A DNA stretch of 64,000 nucleotides from the NCBI GenBank assembly GCA_030770425.1, contig JASJFT010000024.1, forward strand, positions 62,001-126,000, read 5' to 3'. The notes under the pieces are model-generated. The model was not told the DNA's origin and did not search any database. It saw nothing but the letters and a program-made list of their open reading frames with translations. Position 1 is the stretch's first letter. Each line of letters begins with the position of its first letter. The translations under genes and the position numbers were made by a program. Origin of the DNA: Darksidea phi (lineage: Eukaryota; Ascomycota; Dothideomycetes; Pleosporales; Lentitheciaceae). Positions 1-10,664 of the stretch are shown in pieces.

Positions 1-1636
1 GGAGATCTAGACAACGTGACTCGGAAATACATGCTGCGTCGCAATGGCGGGGCAGTTACGCTTCCAGCGTAAAACGATAGGTATTGACACCCCTCTAGAA
101 AAGCTATTCCCCAATCTTTGAGACATTCTTGCTCCTCTTGTGCCTCTTTAGAAACAACATTGGCGAAAGTTTGGTGGGGAATTGGTTATGCCCGGAAATG
201 GTTTTGTTCTGGTAATGTAAGAAGGGAGGGCGCACATGTATTCAAGCTATGAAGTTTCTTGAAATTCCGCCACAGAGAAGGACATGCAGCATAGTCAGTG
301 TGGTTTGGAACGTCACTGAGCAGAACGAGGGAGCAGGTGTACAGAATGCAGTAACTTCCGAGCACAAATTTTCCATCTCTGGTGGTTTAGTCTTCTTTAA
401 AATTGCCATCCTCGAATGCACATAGAAAACGAACCAGGACATGATGGCACAAGAGACATGTTTCTGCTTCACAGATATACCCGACTCCATAATTCAGCTT
501 CCACTCGGTTTTTTTTGAAGGTAACAGGTAGTTACAGTCTGAAAACCGTCTCTCTCATACAGATAGCATGCAATTCTGGTGGCCATGAACCTCATGAGCT
601 TTCCCTTTTAGAGTCGTGCTCAAGCCACACATATAACGGCGGCGGTGTAACTTTCAGCGCGGTGCACAAGACTGTGTGAGGACTAACGGGGAGGAGAAAC
701 CTATCAGCTTTTATAGCTGAATGACGTAAAATAGGCCACAACCTCCAGCTGAACACGGCAGACCTAGACTCGAGAAGGGCAATGCGTCCTTAGCCTGGGT
801 GACGCCGTAATGAACAGTCGTCATGTCGGACGATAATACTCGGACGAGTGGTCTGTAGCGAAGACTGGAGGAGCATGTAGCATGGCAGTGTCGAGCTTTG
901 AACAAGATACCTAGCCCAAAAGACGAACCCTAAGCCTAATTTCCCTGTCGGACGCGCCCATGCAGTGCCTGAATGGTCAAAGAACGAGCCCGCGTCGCGC
1001 GAAACACGAGTGGATGCCGGCTTCAACAAGATACCGAAACCTAAGATGCAGCCACCTGAAGTCAGCAATTCCAGGCTGAAAAATCCCGATCGGGAATTTC
1101 TGCAATGTAGTTAGAGTTTTTGGTGGGTCTGTTCTGCGGACGGTGCTGACGCCGTGTTTACCGCCGCATTCGACCAATCACAAGTGGAACCGCAGTGCCC
1201 CTTGGAGCATTCCGCGAAGCGGATCAGCCGACCCTTTAGGATAGCAAGACGTCCAGATTATTAATATGAAAAGCGAAACATCGTCCGCGGCGCGGTACTC
1301 ATTTTCATTGGTCCCTGAAGGCTGCCACTATGATCTTTTGAGATTAGTCTCGTATGATGATGGATGATGATGGTCGGTATACCGGATAGCCGCATCCGAC
1401 ACAATAGCTAGAGACATGGCTTCTACCGTGAACTGCTTGTCGTATGGCATCCAAAGGAGTAGGATTTCTAAGAGGTTGCTCCATCGGGTCTGACAGCCGC
1501 AATCCTGGCGTGGCGGTCTTTCTTCTGAGTGGTTGCTGGCGGCGGCTGCTTTCAAATGTGTCTGTGAGAGCATTGTCTCTATCTATATACATGCCGTAGG
1601 TATTAAAGCTCTACATGCCACACGGTCTCAATCCCT
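1..1636. other. Intergenic, no gene recognised
   Basis: All open frames here are short, overlap each other and carry no recognisable family motif. No tRNA or clear repeat was seen. The last few hundred bases presumably hold the promoter of the flavoprotein gene that starts at 1637. Confidence 0.5.
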
Positions 1637-2986
1637 ATGTCCACCATGAGTTTTATCCTCCAATCGGTTCAAAAAATAATCACCGCTACCTTCCACTTCT
1701 TCACTGCGAACTACTTCCGACCAGAGCAGCCCAACCGAAATCTTGCCTCACAGAAGATGAAGCACATCGTCATTGTCGGCGGTTCCTACGCCGGTGTCTG
1801 CACTGCGCATTACTTTCTCAAGAACGTCAAGAAGAGCACGACAGCCCCGTACAAAGTCACACTAGTGTCGCGTGATAGCCATTTCTTCTGGAACATTGCT
1901 GCACCTCGCGGCATAATCCCCGGACAGATCCCCGACGAGAAGCTCTTCAAACCGACCGCCCCTGGATTTTCCCAGTATGGCTCCGAAAGGGTCGAATTCG
2001 TCCTTGGAACTGCTACCGGACTTGATGTCGACGGCAAAAAGCTCGTGGTCTCCGATACGGACGGGACGGAGACTAGCATCGGCTACGATTATCTCGTTAT
2101 CTGCACCGGCTCGCGGACAAAGGTCAACGGACCCTTCAAGTCGGGTGGCTCGACCGAATCGCTCAAGGAGGCTATTCACGATTTTCAGAAGCGGGTAAAG
2201 GATGCGAAGTCGGTTATCGTTGTTGGGGCAGGCTCAACTGGTGTGGAGACGGCTGGTGAATTAGGGTACGAATATGGAAAGAGCAAGAAAATTATTCTGG
2301 TAAGTTGAATGATATATTTGCGCCGTGCCTCAACTTCTCACAAGATAATAGATCTCCAGAGGGCCGACTGTCCTCGAAGACCGCCCGGCGAGTGTCTCTA
2401 ACACAGCACTGAAGCAACTCGAGACCCTCAACGTAGACGTTAGACTCAACACTAGCGTCAAGGAGCCGGTCCAACTTCCCAGTGGTAAACAAGAATTCAC
2501 CCTCTCTAATGGTGAGAAGTTGGTGGTTGACTTATACGTTCCAACGTTCGGAGTTCTTCCCAACTCCTCGTTCGTTCCACCACAATTCCTCGACTCCAAC
2601 GGCTTCGTCAAGGTCGATGAATACTTCAGCGTCAAGGGTGCAGAAGGTGTTTTCGCCATCGGCGATGTGTGCAGTACCGAGCCTCCTCAAGTAGTGTACG
2701 CAGAAAGGCATGCTAGCCATATCGCCAAGAACTTGGTTCGGACGGTAAACGGAAATCTTCCCATGCCTTACAAGGCCTCCACTACTGGTACGTAATGATT
2801 CTCCGTCACTGTGGAGAATATGCGCTGATACGTTGTGGTAATACAGCAATGATGGGCCTTACAATCGGCAGAAAAGCTGGTACTGGCCATATCGGTAACT
2901 GGAAGCTGCCGAGCTTCCTCGTGTCCGCCCTCCGAAAGACGCTTCTCGTTGAGAGACTGCCGAAAACGGTGGATGGAATTTTCTAA
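1637..2986 (+). CDS. AIFM2/FSP1-like FAD-dependent NAD(P)H oxidoreductase
   Basis: Three exons: 1637-2299, 2352-2787, 2847-2986. The introns are GTAAGT...AATAG (phase 0) and GTACGT...TACAG (phase 1); the joined frame is 412 aa. The family is pyridine nucleotide-disulphide oxidoreductase of the AMID/AIFM2 type, which transfers electrons from NAD(P)H through FAD to quinone-like acceptors. Visible signs are an N-terminal FAD Rossmann motif (VIVGGSYAG), a second dinucleotide motif (VIVVGAGSTGVETAGELG) just before intron 1, and the C-terminal FAD signature GVFAIGDV. About 40 residues precede the first Rossmann strand, with an aromatic/hydrophobic stretch (FILQSVQ... TATFHFF) that could be a membrane-contact segment; a start at a later Met is possible. 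It lies convergent with the transcription factor gene downstream. The exact substrate cannot be read from the sequence. Confidence 0.88.
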
Positions 2987-3231
2987 GAAAGACGGCACAC
3001 TCTGCTTCGGGAGGAGAAGGAACCATAGTATCGTCAGGTCGTTGCTGTGAGAAGTGTTTGTGTCCTGGTGGTACTTGTACTTATATTAGATCTAGAATAA
3101 GTAGAACACTAATAATTTGATGTATCACCGTTCATAGTGCACGCCGTCAGATTGTCTTGCTGATACCCACATCATGATAGTGTAACTGCAGAATCATGGT
3201 GGCCCCAATGGGCACCTCGCTCGTGCGGTTT

Positions 3232-5170
3232 TCAAAGAAGTAATAAATGTTGGACTTTGGCTAGGCCAAGAACATCTTCCCAAGCGAACCCTGCTGCCTC
3301 TCTTCTGCTCCAAACTTCTTCTACAATGGACGAGATTTCCGTACGCTGCTTATACAATTGGTCTTGGAACTGCTCCGATGCGTAGATGGATCGGAAAATA
3401 TCTTGTTCGTACCCTTTCCTAGCGACACAACCGATTATGAATAGCGGAGTGACTATGGCCGATATAATATGGCTGGGTAACTGATTTTGCAACAACCTGA
3501 CGGCGCCAGCAACGGATGCATCTAGATTCTCGAGTTTCTGGAAGCCATGGGCGACCAAGTGCAGATAAACTACTGCCATCCAAGCGAACATTCGCGTGAT
3601 GAGCGTGGCTAAATCGGGCAGGGAACTGTTCGGTCCAGTTGAGTCGCCCGCAGAGATACCAAAATCTCCAAATGACTCGTTCGTGAGTCCATATTCAATC
3701 TCGTTCCCGATATCTTTAACAGTTTGGCAGAACTCCGTGCAGTCAGGTTGGTTTGCCTGTGTGGCATGCGTGCGGTTCCCATGCAGTGCAGCGATGCGAC
3801 CAATCTGGCGCATCACCCAGTTTCTGCAGCCCATTATATTCTCAAGTTTGGTTTGAGAGTCGGAGGCGATGACACCAGGGTGATAAGACAGCAATCTCGG
3901 TACTGTTCCCGATGTGATGGAAGAAATGATATCGAGCCAAATTATGGTGCCGCCTATGAATCTGAAAGTCGTAACTTCTTGCGTGACAACGGCTCCCTCC
4001 TCGTTAAGATACTGGTCCTTACACAGTTTCGCCCGTGACACTTGCGATAGACCAAGGTGGGCTAGCTTATCTTTACGGTTCCGATGATATACGTCAATCG
4101 CCGCATTTAGATGGGTTTTCCACGCACCATCCGGGCTAGTGAAAAGCTTGGGCAGATCCGTCAGTACGAAGCCAGAAATCTCGTAGATGGGATAATACCT
4201 CAAGGAAGACAAGTTGGACAATAGAAGTGACTATGCCTATCCCGTCGCTTGGCTGTCCGTTCTGTATAAACTGATCCATTGTTTTCATAGCTTGTTGAAC
4301 TTCTATTAAACAAGCCTCGAGATGCTTTCCTTGCTGTACCTTAGCAAAGGTAAGACACCGTTCGTTTATTCTTTGGCGGATCAGAATTCCACGGTGATAG
4401 GAGCTGAGAGCTAAAGCTGCGTAGTATAGGGGTTTAGTCAGAAGCAAAAGGGCTAGTAACCAGCCTCGGCCACCCTCTATTACTTCTGGTTGGTACGCAG
4501 GGTACTGTAGTGGGAAAACAGTGTCAAGAAAATGCATCAAAAGGATGGAATCTTCGGCGGGAATACATCCAACAGCCGCATGCTGAATGCATTCTGGCGA
4601 TCGCGGTTCCTAAATACGCGCGTTATTACTTGTTTCGTTGATATGCTGGTAGCCACTTACGATTAGCCTAGCATGGGCAAACCCAAATTCGGAAGGATTT
4701 GGAGCCTCAAGGATGTGACTTGTGTTAGAACTAGATGCAGAGGTCGTAGGAGGAGGAGTCAATCTAGGTGCCAAATTGGGGGCCGGTTCGCGAGTGACAG
4801 GAGCACGAGCGCTAAGCTTGCGCCTCGAGGTGTACTTTACGATCTGCTTCAAGCTATTGGCGATTTTTCTCTCCGCCTCTCCATTGTCCATCCAATCAGG
4901 CTTTGGCCCATATCCATAGCTAAGATTGCGGTTAAAAAGTCAGTAAAGCTCATGCAGAGGGGTGTCAACACCAGCTCCCTCGCAGGTTGCTCCACAGGTA
5001 ACAGCTCAACAGATGCTTCAAACCAAGGCATGTAGCTTGTATGGCGAAGTTACGTACCAAGTGATAGATAAACCAACGCAAGTTGTGCATTCTGGTCTGA
5101 TCTCGTCACATTTCTTCTTGCGTAGACGACAGGTCCAGCAGCCGCGCTTGCTCCGGAGGGTATTGCTCAT
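3232..5170 (-). CDS. Zn(II)2Cys6 transcription factor with fungal-specific TF domain (Fungal_trans_2 type)
   Basis: Four exons in transcript order: 5170-5058, 4919-4661, 4609-4199, 4146-3232 (565 aa). The N-terminus is a complete zinc binuclear cluster, C-x2-C-x6-C-x6-C-x2-C-x6-C, starting [16 protein letters not shown]; the codon of the sixth Cys is split by intron 1. A basic linker and a Ser/Thr/Pro-rich stretch follow, then the alpha-helical C-terminal fungal TF domain ([30 protein letters not shown] across intron 3; closing motif [17 protein letters not shown]). Intron 3 (4147-4198, 52 bp) has a perfect TACTGAC branch site. An in-frame Met upstream would extend the start to 5257, but 5170 places the cluster near the N-terminus as usual. 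It is a nuclear DNA-binding regulator with unknown targets; it is not obviously tied to a functional biosynthetic cluster here. Confidence 0.88.
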
Positions 5171-5634
5171 GATAATGAAGGGCCGTTCGATGACATGGGC
5201 TGACAGATTATCGCGATCGTGTGTCGCTGGAGATTGGATGAGGGACACCGGGCACACCCGCCAACGATGACGGTCCGAGCGTGGCTTATGTAAGGCACCC
5301 GCGCGGGTTCAGGACTCTCGCGGGCAGCTTGCGCTATATTATGCTGTTGAGAAGGGCCACTGCGATGCGGTTGAAATGCTCTTGGATTGGTCACCCGCTT
5401 CGTCTGCTTCAGCAGCCGAGCAATATGATGTGTGAAATTTGAGCTACATAGATTATACCGAACAGGGGCCCGTTTGGGGTCTTGAGGCTAGACGGAAGCT
5501 CACGCAATAGAAATAGACACATTTACATTCATGACGGAGATGGATAGGCGTAACATTCATATGTCCTTGCCAACGCAACCATTGATATGTTCAAACCCAC
5601 CAAAACAAAGTGTCTGCTCCCCAACTTTCTCGGC

Positions 5635-5996
5635 TCATGCCTCACACAATTTCCCCTCAGAATCCGACATCCACCTCTCACTCCCGACCGCCGTGAGCCC
5701 ATACAACAAGCCACTGGGGTCATATTTGGCCTTGATCTGCTTCAACCGGGAATACGTCCCCGCATAAAACGCCTCTTGGAAATTCTTCTGCGACTAGCTC
5801 GCCTCGTTCTTGTACGCCCCTCCCCCCTCCAAGACGGGCATGACGACGTTCTCGAGCTCTTGCACCAAGCCCACGGCTTCGCTCCACGGAGAGGCGTTCG
5901 TCCACCGCGGAGTAATGATGACACTGCTAAAGGCCGTGTTGAGGTTCGGCTGCACTGCGTTGGGTGCGACTGCCGGAGCTCGGTGCTGATTCCGTG
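5635..5996 (-). pseudogene. C-terminal remnant of a BBE-type FAD-linked oxidase
   Basis: Read on the minus strand, about 120 codons are recognisable as the end of a berberine-bridge-enzyme-like oxidase. They run from a segment containing VIITPRWTNASPWSEA to a BBE-domain tail with FYAGTYSRLKQIKAKYDP, GLLYGLTAVGSE and a closing KLCEA stop. An in-frame TAG (5794-5796) interrupts it, and the FAD-binding N-terminal half is absent from the flanking sequence. Intact relatives are secreted, about 500-residue flavoenzymes that oxidise sugars or secondary metabolites. A fragment lacking the FAD domain and carrying a stop should not be functional. Confidence 0.75.
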
Positions 5997-6040
5997 CGTT
6001 CAGTGCAGTGGACCGGGTTCCGGGGCAGGTTCCAGATCTT

Positions 6041-6788
6041 AACCTCTCCAGATCTAATCAGATGATGGCCTGTGCTTCAAACCTCTTGGCAACAGCTTCT
6101 TCGCCTGCCTTCCCCTTCAGAAACACCAACGCCCACACTAATATCTTTCTTCATTCACATCAAAAATTTCAGCGCCTTCAGCGCAAGGTCATGGCTGGAG
6201 CGGGTCGGCCGTCCTCCCTGCTAGCGTGATCAAGGTGCTCGTTGACCTCCAGCGAGGCCCAAGTGGCGAATCTTCAAACATAGTTGTATGACTAACTATC
6301 TCGTGACCCGATCTAGATGTCGAAGTTTCGCTGGGCTGTTGTGTTACGCTAGCTATTTACACCCTGCATCACTACGCTTTCTCCAATCCCGAAGCATGCA
6401 GACGGAGCTGGTCCAGAACGACGCATGTTCATCATACTGATGCTTGATGAAGTATAAGTACTGCAAAAGGGCCATTCCCAGACTAAACTCTGCTTGGTGT
6501 AGCGTGAGAGGATGCTTTACAAACGATTACCCACACTGCAACATGATAGCAACGTAACGTCTTGGCTTGGGCAGCCTAGCCTTAACCCTTCCGAACGACG
6601 AGACGTCGAAGTGACCTTAGATATAATAAGAAATGGACAACATCCATCCTACACGCGCTATTGACGCACGCTCTACTAGCAAAAGTAATAATGGTACCGG
6701 CACGTCCTTGGCCTAATATGAATTACTACTTCGGCATCCTACTCCCGCATTTTCTTATGGTCTGGGCCACGACAGCCATTGTCCTTGG
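6041..6788. other. Intergenic, degraded sequence
   Basis: No intact gene was seen. Short open frames are present without family signatures. The stretch separates two relics and is probably decayed accessory sequence. Confidence 0.4.
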
Positions 6789-6951
6789 TCCCTCGTCTAC
6801 GCGCCGCTCTTCCTCTATCTCGTCGCCATCCTGCTCTCCCTCACCGCCCGTTTAAGCTGGACCTTCCTGTTCCGAGAGCCGGCCCAGTTTGCTGGACTCA
6901 GAAGACCGGGGTTGAAATATAGATGGACGGTGTTGACCGTGTGTGGGACGA
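6789..6951 (+). pseudogene. Possible membrane-protein fragment, unidentified
   Basis: One plus-strand frame (about 6790-6951) has strongly G/C-ending codons unlike its surroundings. It reads a hydrophobic helix (containing APLFLYLVAILLSLTARLSW) followed by a basic segment with GLRRPGLKYRWTVLTVCG. There is no start codon, no continuation upstream in frame, and it runs into the 3' end of the rhodopsin-domain gene on the other strand. I do not recognise the family. It is most likely a relic of a multi-spanning membrane protein or glycosyltransferase. Confidence 0.3.
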
Positions 6952-8457
6952 CTACGGTACCGAATTTGTGTGAGTCGAGCCTACCAAAACAGCATTTTGA
7001 GGCTTAGATAATGCGTGAATCTGAGACAACGATCCGTTATATGCTCCGCTATCTTTTTCTTCAGTTGCACTTGAATTACAGGCTGTCCACGACTTGAGAT
7101 GAATTTCGTCTCCATGCGGATCGTCACCTACATCCCTTGAAGGAAGGCGCTGTGTATGGGTGGAACGTATGGTGGGTAGCATTGGCATAGCGGAACTGGT
7201 GCCCTGACTACTTCCGATAACCCAAGGCATGTGCTTCCGGAGAAAGGGTTTTCCAGCTGAGAGGCAAGCGCAAACGATTGCTACGTGCACCTCAATTGTC
7301 CTAAGAACCTAACATTAGAAAAGATCACCACTATTAGAGGCAGAGGTCGAGACCACTTGCACTTACAGGCACACGTATGTTGGAACAACGTCCCAGCTAA
7401 AATCCGGTGAAACCCGTACCAACAGAAGCTTTAACCTTATGACACTCGCAATCAAAACACTAATTAGCGTGTCAGCTGTTTCTCCTTCCATACAATGCAG
7501 CCGATTATAAAACGTACAATCCTCCTGTCATTAACACTATCATGACACCAATTCTTTCCCTCTTAGGCAGTCGGAGGTTCCATAAAAATAGAACTGGCAG
7601 GATAAGGAGAACAGCATCCGTAGTAGTGTTCATGGCAGCACCAAAGACTGCGACCTTGAACCAGTTAACGCATGAACCACTGGTGATTGTAGGATCCCAG
7701 TATTTCTTCATTGGCCGGCAGGCATATGCCCAATAAAGTGATGCCACGAGGCTATGTGCAATAACAATTGCTATAATAATGTATATAGTGACTCGGGGAT
7801 ATCCCCAGAGTACAAATCGTAGGAAAAGCGTAAGGATAGACAGCTTTGTGAGCATGACGGAGATGCCATAAAGCGTTCTGGTAATAAGCCCAAACTTAAA
7901 ACGCGTTAGTCTATTCCTTAAGTGCGCAAAGGGGTAAAACAGCAGGATTATCTCCTTACTATCAAAAGATTGGGATTAAGGGGAGCTGGGATATCCCATA
8001 AGTGTCGTCCAAGTCCATAGTGCGTCGCTAGAAATATTTAGTTAATTCCCTGTGTCGACGCGAATGTATGTATGAGCTACCTACAGATGGGGGCAAATAC
8101 AAAATACGCTAAAGCAAGAACCTAAATTCAGGTTACTTATTTAGCAAAACATCCCTAAGAATAAATTGAAGTAAGCCTAACCCACGCAGCAATTAATAGA
8201 TCTACAAACATTAGCTAAAGTCTTTAGTAAGAATAGTAGGACAGCTTACAGTCCTCTACCCTTACGTGACGCATGATAAAGCGAGAAGTGTAAAACCGCA
8301 ATCCCATAAACAGAGTCGAAATGCTTATAAGCACGATATGACATATAAGAATGACATGCGCTCTAGACGGTGGATTGGCGAAGTTAGGCGTAATGCCTGG
8401 AGGAGGAGGTACTACACCAACGGCTTCGTCCCCCTGCGAAAGAGTTGGAAAAAACAT
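6952..8457 (-). CDS. Rhodopsin-domain (PTH11-like) seven-transmembrane protein, 7 exons
   Basis: The gene is intact only when seven exons are joined: 8457-8250, 8201-8182, 8121-8085, 8027-7960, 7894-7518, 7459-7367, 7300-6952 (383 aa). Every intron is GT-AG, 48-66 bp, and the frame stays open throughout. The order of motifs follows the fungal Rhodopsin/SAT4 family: an N-terminal PPPPGITPNF...NPPSRA lead, a first helix, a short VED loop, the conserved YGLGRHLWDIP motif, LTKLSILTLFLRF, the loop YACRPMKKYWDP, a helix with TTDAVLLILPVLF, MTGG, and a final helix AIVCACLSAGKPFLRKH. A cytoplasmic tail of about 85 residues follows. Exon 2 is only 20 nt. Members sit in the plasma membrane and some act as receptors; the ligand is unknown. 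Confidence 0.85.
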
Positions 8458-8630
8458 TGAGGAACAGGTTAGGGTCAGTCCCAAAAAACGATGAGTTGTG
8501 CAAAGAAGTAGACGTTTCTAGATAATTCAGCGTGTGAGCAAAAGTTGGTATCGCATCGATCATATAGGAATCTGCCTTTCTGTGCAGGTTAAGCGAGGCC
8601 ATTGTGGTAACCAACAGCGGAAAGCCATTC

Positions 8631-8725
8631 GGAATTCCCCAGGCGCCATAGAACCTCCATGGTGGAATCGGAAGTGTTGCCATACGCCATCCGAGACAGC
8701 CTTCGCTTGGGATGAATGCATGTGC
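8631..8725 (+). repeat. Direct repeat copy A (about 95 bp)
   Basis: The segment from GGAATTCCCC to ATGCATGTGC aligns end to end with 9260-9352, with nearly equal length and shared blocks such as GAATTC, CCATA, GAATCG, TTGCCATA and ATGCATGTGC. Many differences are C/T or G/A. Copy A is the more GC-rich of the two. Confidence 0.5.
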
Positions 8726-9259
8726 TTGAGACGACGTGCGTGAACAATTGTCTAGCAAAGCAAAACGGGTTGGACCCACATTAGCGTTCAGAGTGAGCCA
8801 ATAGGATCCCGACCTGCTGCGTGTTATGGGCTTGGGATGCACTACTACAGTAAGCGTTGCGGGGTATGACCTGAGCCCGCGCTGCAAGCCCATGAACGAC
8901 TCACTGCATCACCATTTAATGTCAGTACCATGAGGTGGCTTCTGGCTGAGCGAACAATAAAGCCACAGAAAAAAGCATTTCTCATACCAAACTGCAGGTG
9001 CAAGCCTCGCAAGCCACCTCATGCTAATAATTTATTCTAGACGTGCCGACCTCGTAAGGCATTTGAACTAGGACCAATAGGATCCAGGTCCGGAAAGTTA
9101 AACTCTCACCCCTATATGCCGAAAAGTTAGCGTCGACGGCAACCTCAAACTGAAATCTGCAACTCCTCTCATATGGGGCGCCATCTAGCTCCATGGATTG
9201 CCAGGTGCGAGCCAGAGCTGAATGACGAAGAATCTTATTAGCATTGGATGCACCAATTA

Positions 9260-9352
9260 GAATTCTCCGGACACCATACAACTTTCTTGGTTGAATCGAA
9301 AGAATTGCCATAGGCTACATAAAGTTTTTGGCATTCGGTTACATGCATGTGC
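9260..9352 (+). repeat. Direct repeat copy B (about 93 bp), AT-shifted
   Basis: This is a diverged copy of 8631-8725. Relative to copy A, most differences replace C or G by T or A, as expected if a duplicated segment was mutated by a RIP-like process. It carries no coding content of its own. Confidence 0.5.
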
Positions 9353-9600
9353 GTCCGGTGTTGTGCATTTCACCGCAGCCGGCCACAGCGCTCAATGCTT
9401 CTTCCGACATACCCCCATAGTATTTAGAGTTTGTGGAACTGTAGCGACCTAGTGCTAGGGTACCGGACCTGATCGAACCCCTTCCCCGCGCCGCCTTGAC
9501 CGCTGCCAATCACAGCGCTTAGCCTTCTGCGAAGTTTAGAAGACGCAACGAAGCTAGGTCAAGATTCTTGGGCTCAAGTCAGAATCAGCATTTAAGGGCT

Positions 9601-9720
9601 TGTTCAGTACACCCGACTTTTCTGAAAAGACGGCTGAAAAGTCGCTGATTAAGCAGAAATTATCAGAAAAGTCGTGTCGTGTTCGGTACAGCTTCTAATA
9701 AGTTGCTACTTTAGTCAGTG
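9601..9720. repeat. Short inverted-repeat remnant (possible transposon end)
   Basis: CGACTTTTCTG at 9614-9624 is matched by its exact reverse complement CAGAAAAGTCG at 9664-9674. The 'GAAAAGTCG'-type motif occurs once more between them (9636-9644). TGTTCAGTAC (9601) and TGTTCGGTAC flank the structure as imperfect direct repeats. The pattern resembles the end of a small DNA transposon, but no element boundaries or transposase could be defined. Confidence 0.4.
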
Positions 9721-9826
9721 ACTTTTTCTTCTTAACGCCACGTAATTTTACATCCTTACAAGCGCAAATTTATCCCTGCCTAGTGCTGATATGACTCTAC
9801 TAGCTCATAAGGACCCTCCCAATTAG

Positions 9827-10664
9827 AAGTCGTTCGATATCAAGAATAAATTCTCAGCCGAGAATGTCCCTCAGTTTGAATTCGCAACGCCGAAGAAGGA
9901 CCTAGCCTTAGTACGGTTGGCGCAAGGTCGGCATTCCGAGGCCGTCAAGCTGTGTACGGAGGCCAAGGATCTGATCGAAAAGGAGGAAGGTTATCGAAGT
10001 GCATCCACGCAACTTTTTCGGTTCATTCTTGCGATTATATTATTCAACGTTGGGAATATATCCGCATCCAAGGAGATCCACGACAGCGTGCTTATTGCTC
10101 GACTTTCAAAATTTGGAGAGACGGGGTTCGTCACTATGCACAGCTACTTCTGGGTAGCGCTATGTCAATACCGCCTTGGCGAGTACTCCATGGCAAAGTT
10201 CGTATAATCTTCTTTGTCTTCAATGATAGCTATCGCTTACAAGCCCTAGATCCTCGATCGAGAGATGTTTAACCAACGTCGATTCCTCGCACTGGCCTCT
10301 AGAATGTTCAATTCGCGCTCGATATCTCTATTCTATCATCCTCCAGGCCACCGGCCTGACTGAAGAAGCTGAGGAACTCATGATGAGTGCTATCGATGAG
10401 CGGAATGCAATCCTCGAAGAACACTCGCCCAGCTTGGCCCCGAGAAATGTTCCGGAAGGCTTCGACGCCATGGCTTTATTCGACCACCTAGTTAACACTG
10501 AAGCTGGTCGGAGCTCCATCGGGCGCTTTAACGGTAGTGGGCTCAAGACGGACAAACCGCAACCGAAGGCAGCGGTTGCGGGTCTTGGGAGAGGGCCTCC
10601 TCGATCCCTTAGCCTACCACTTTCATTCAGCAAAACTCTCGTCCAATCCCACCACCGAAGCTAG
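9827..10664 (+). pseudogene. TPR-repeat protein fragment, N-terminally truncated
   Basis: The frame is open from just after a TAG at 9824 and has no ATG before the repeats. It reads TPR-like helices (ALVRLAQGRHSEAVKLCTEA; HSYFWVALCQYRLGEYSMA). With an intron from about 10199 (GTTCGT) to 10248 (TACAAG) it continues as a second helical block with ARYLYSIILQATGLTEEAEEL and ends FDHLVNTEAGRSSIGRF... at 10664. This layout fits the C-terminal tetratricopeptide part of a larger fungal protein. A missing start and nearby transposon-like debris suggest a 5'-truncated relic, although an unseen upstream exon cannot be excluded. Confidence 0.5.

Larger units (their letters stand above)
8458..9600. other. 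Upstream region of the rhodopsin-domain gene, with a diverged duplication
   Basis: No gene is supported. The stretch contains the probable promoter of the gene starting at 8457 and two related segments listed separately (8631-8725 and 9260-9352). Confidence 0.4.

Noticed and set aside
242..679. Overlapping short frames on both strands near the left edge
   Set aside because: No family similarity, no splice structure, mutually overlapping.
8384..8893. 169-codon minus-strand frame overlapping the start of the rhodopsin gene
   Set aside because: It overlaps exon 1 in another frame, has no family motif, and part of it is the diverged repeat.
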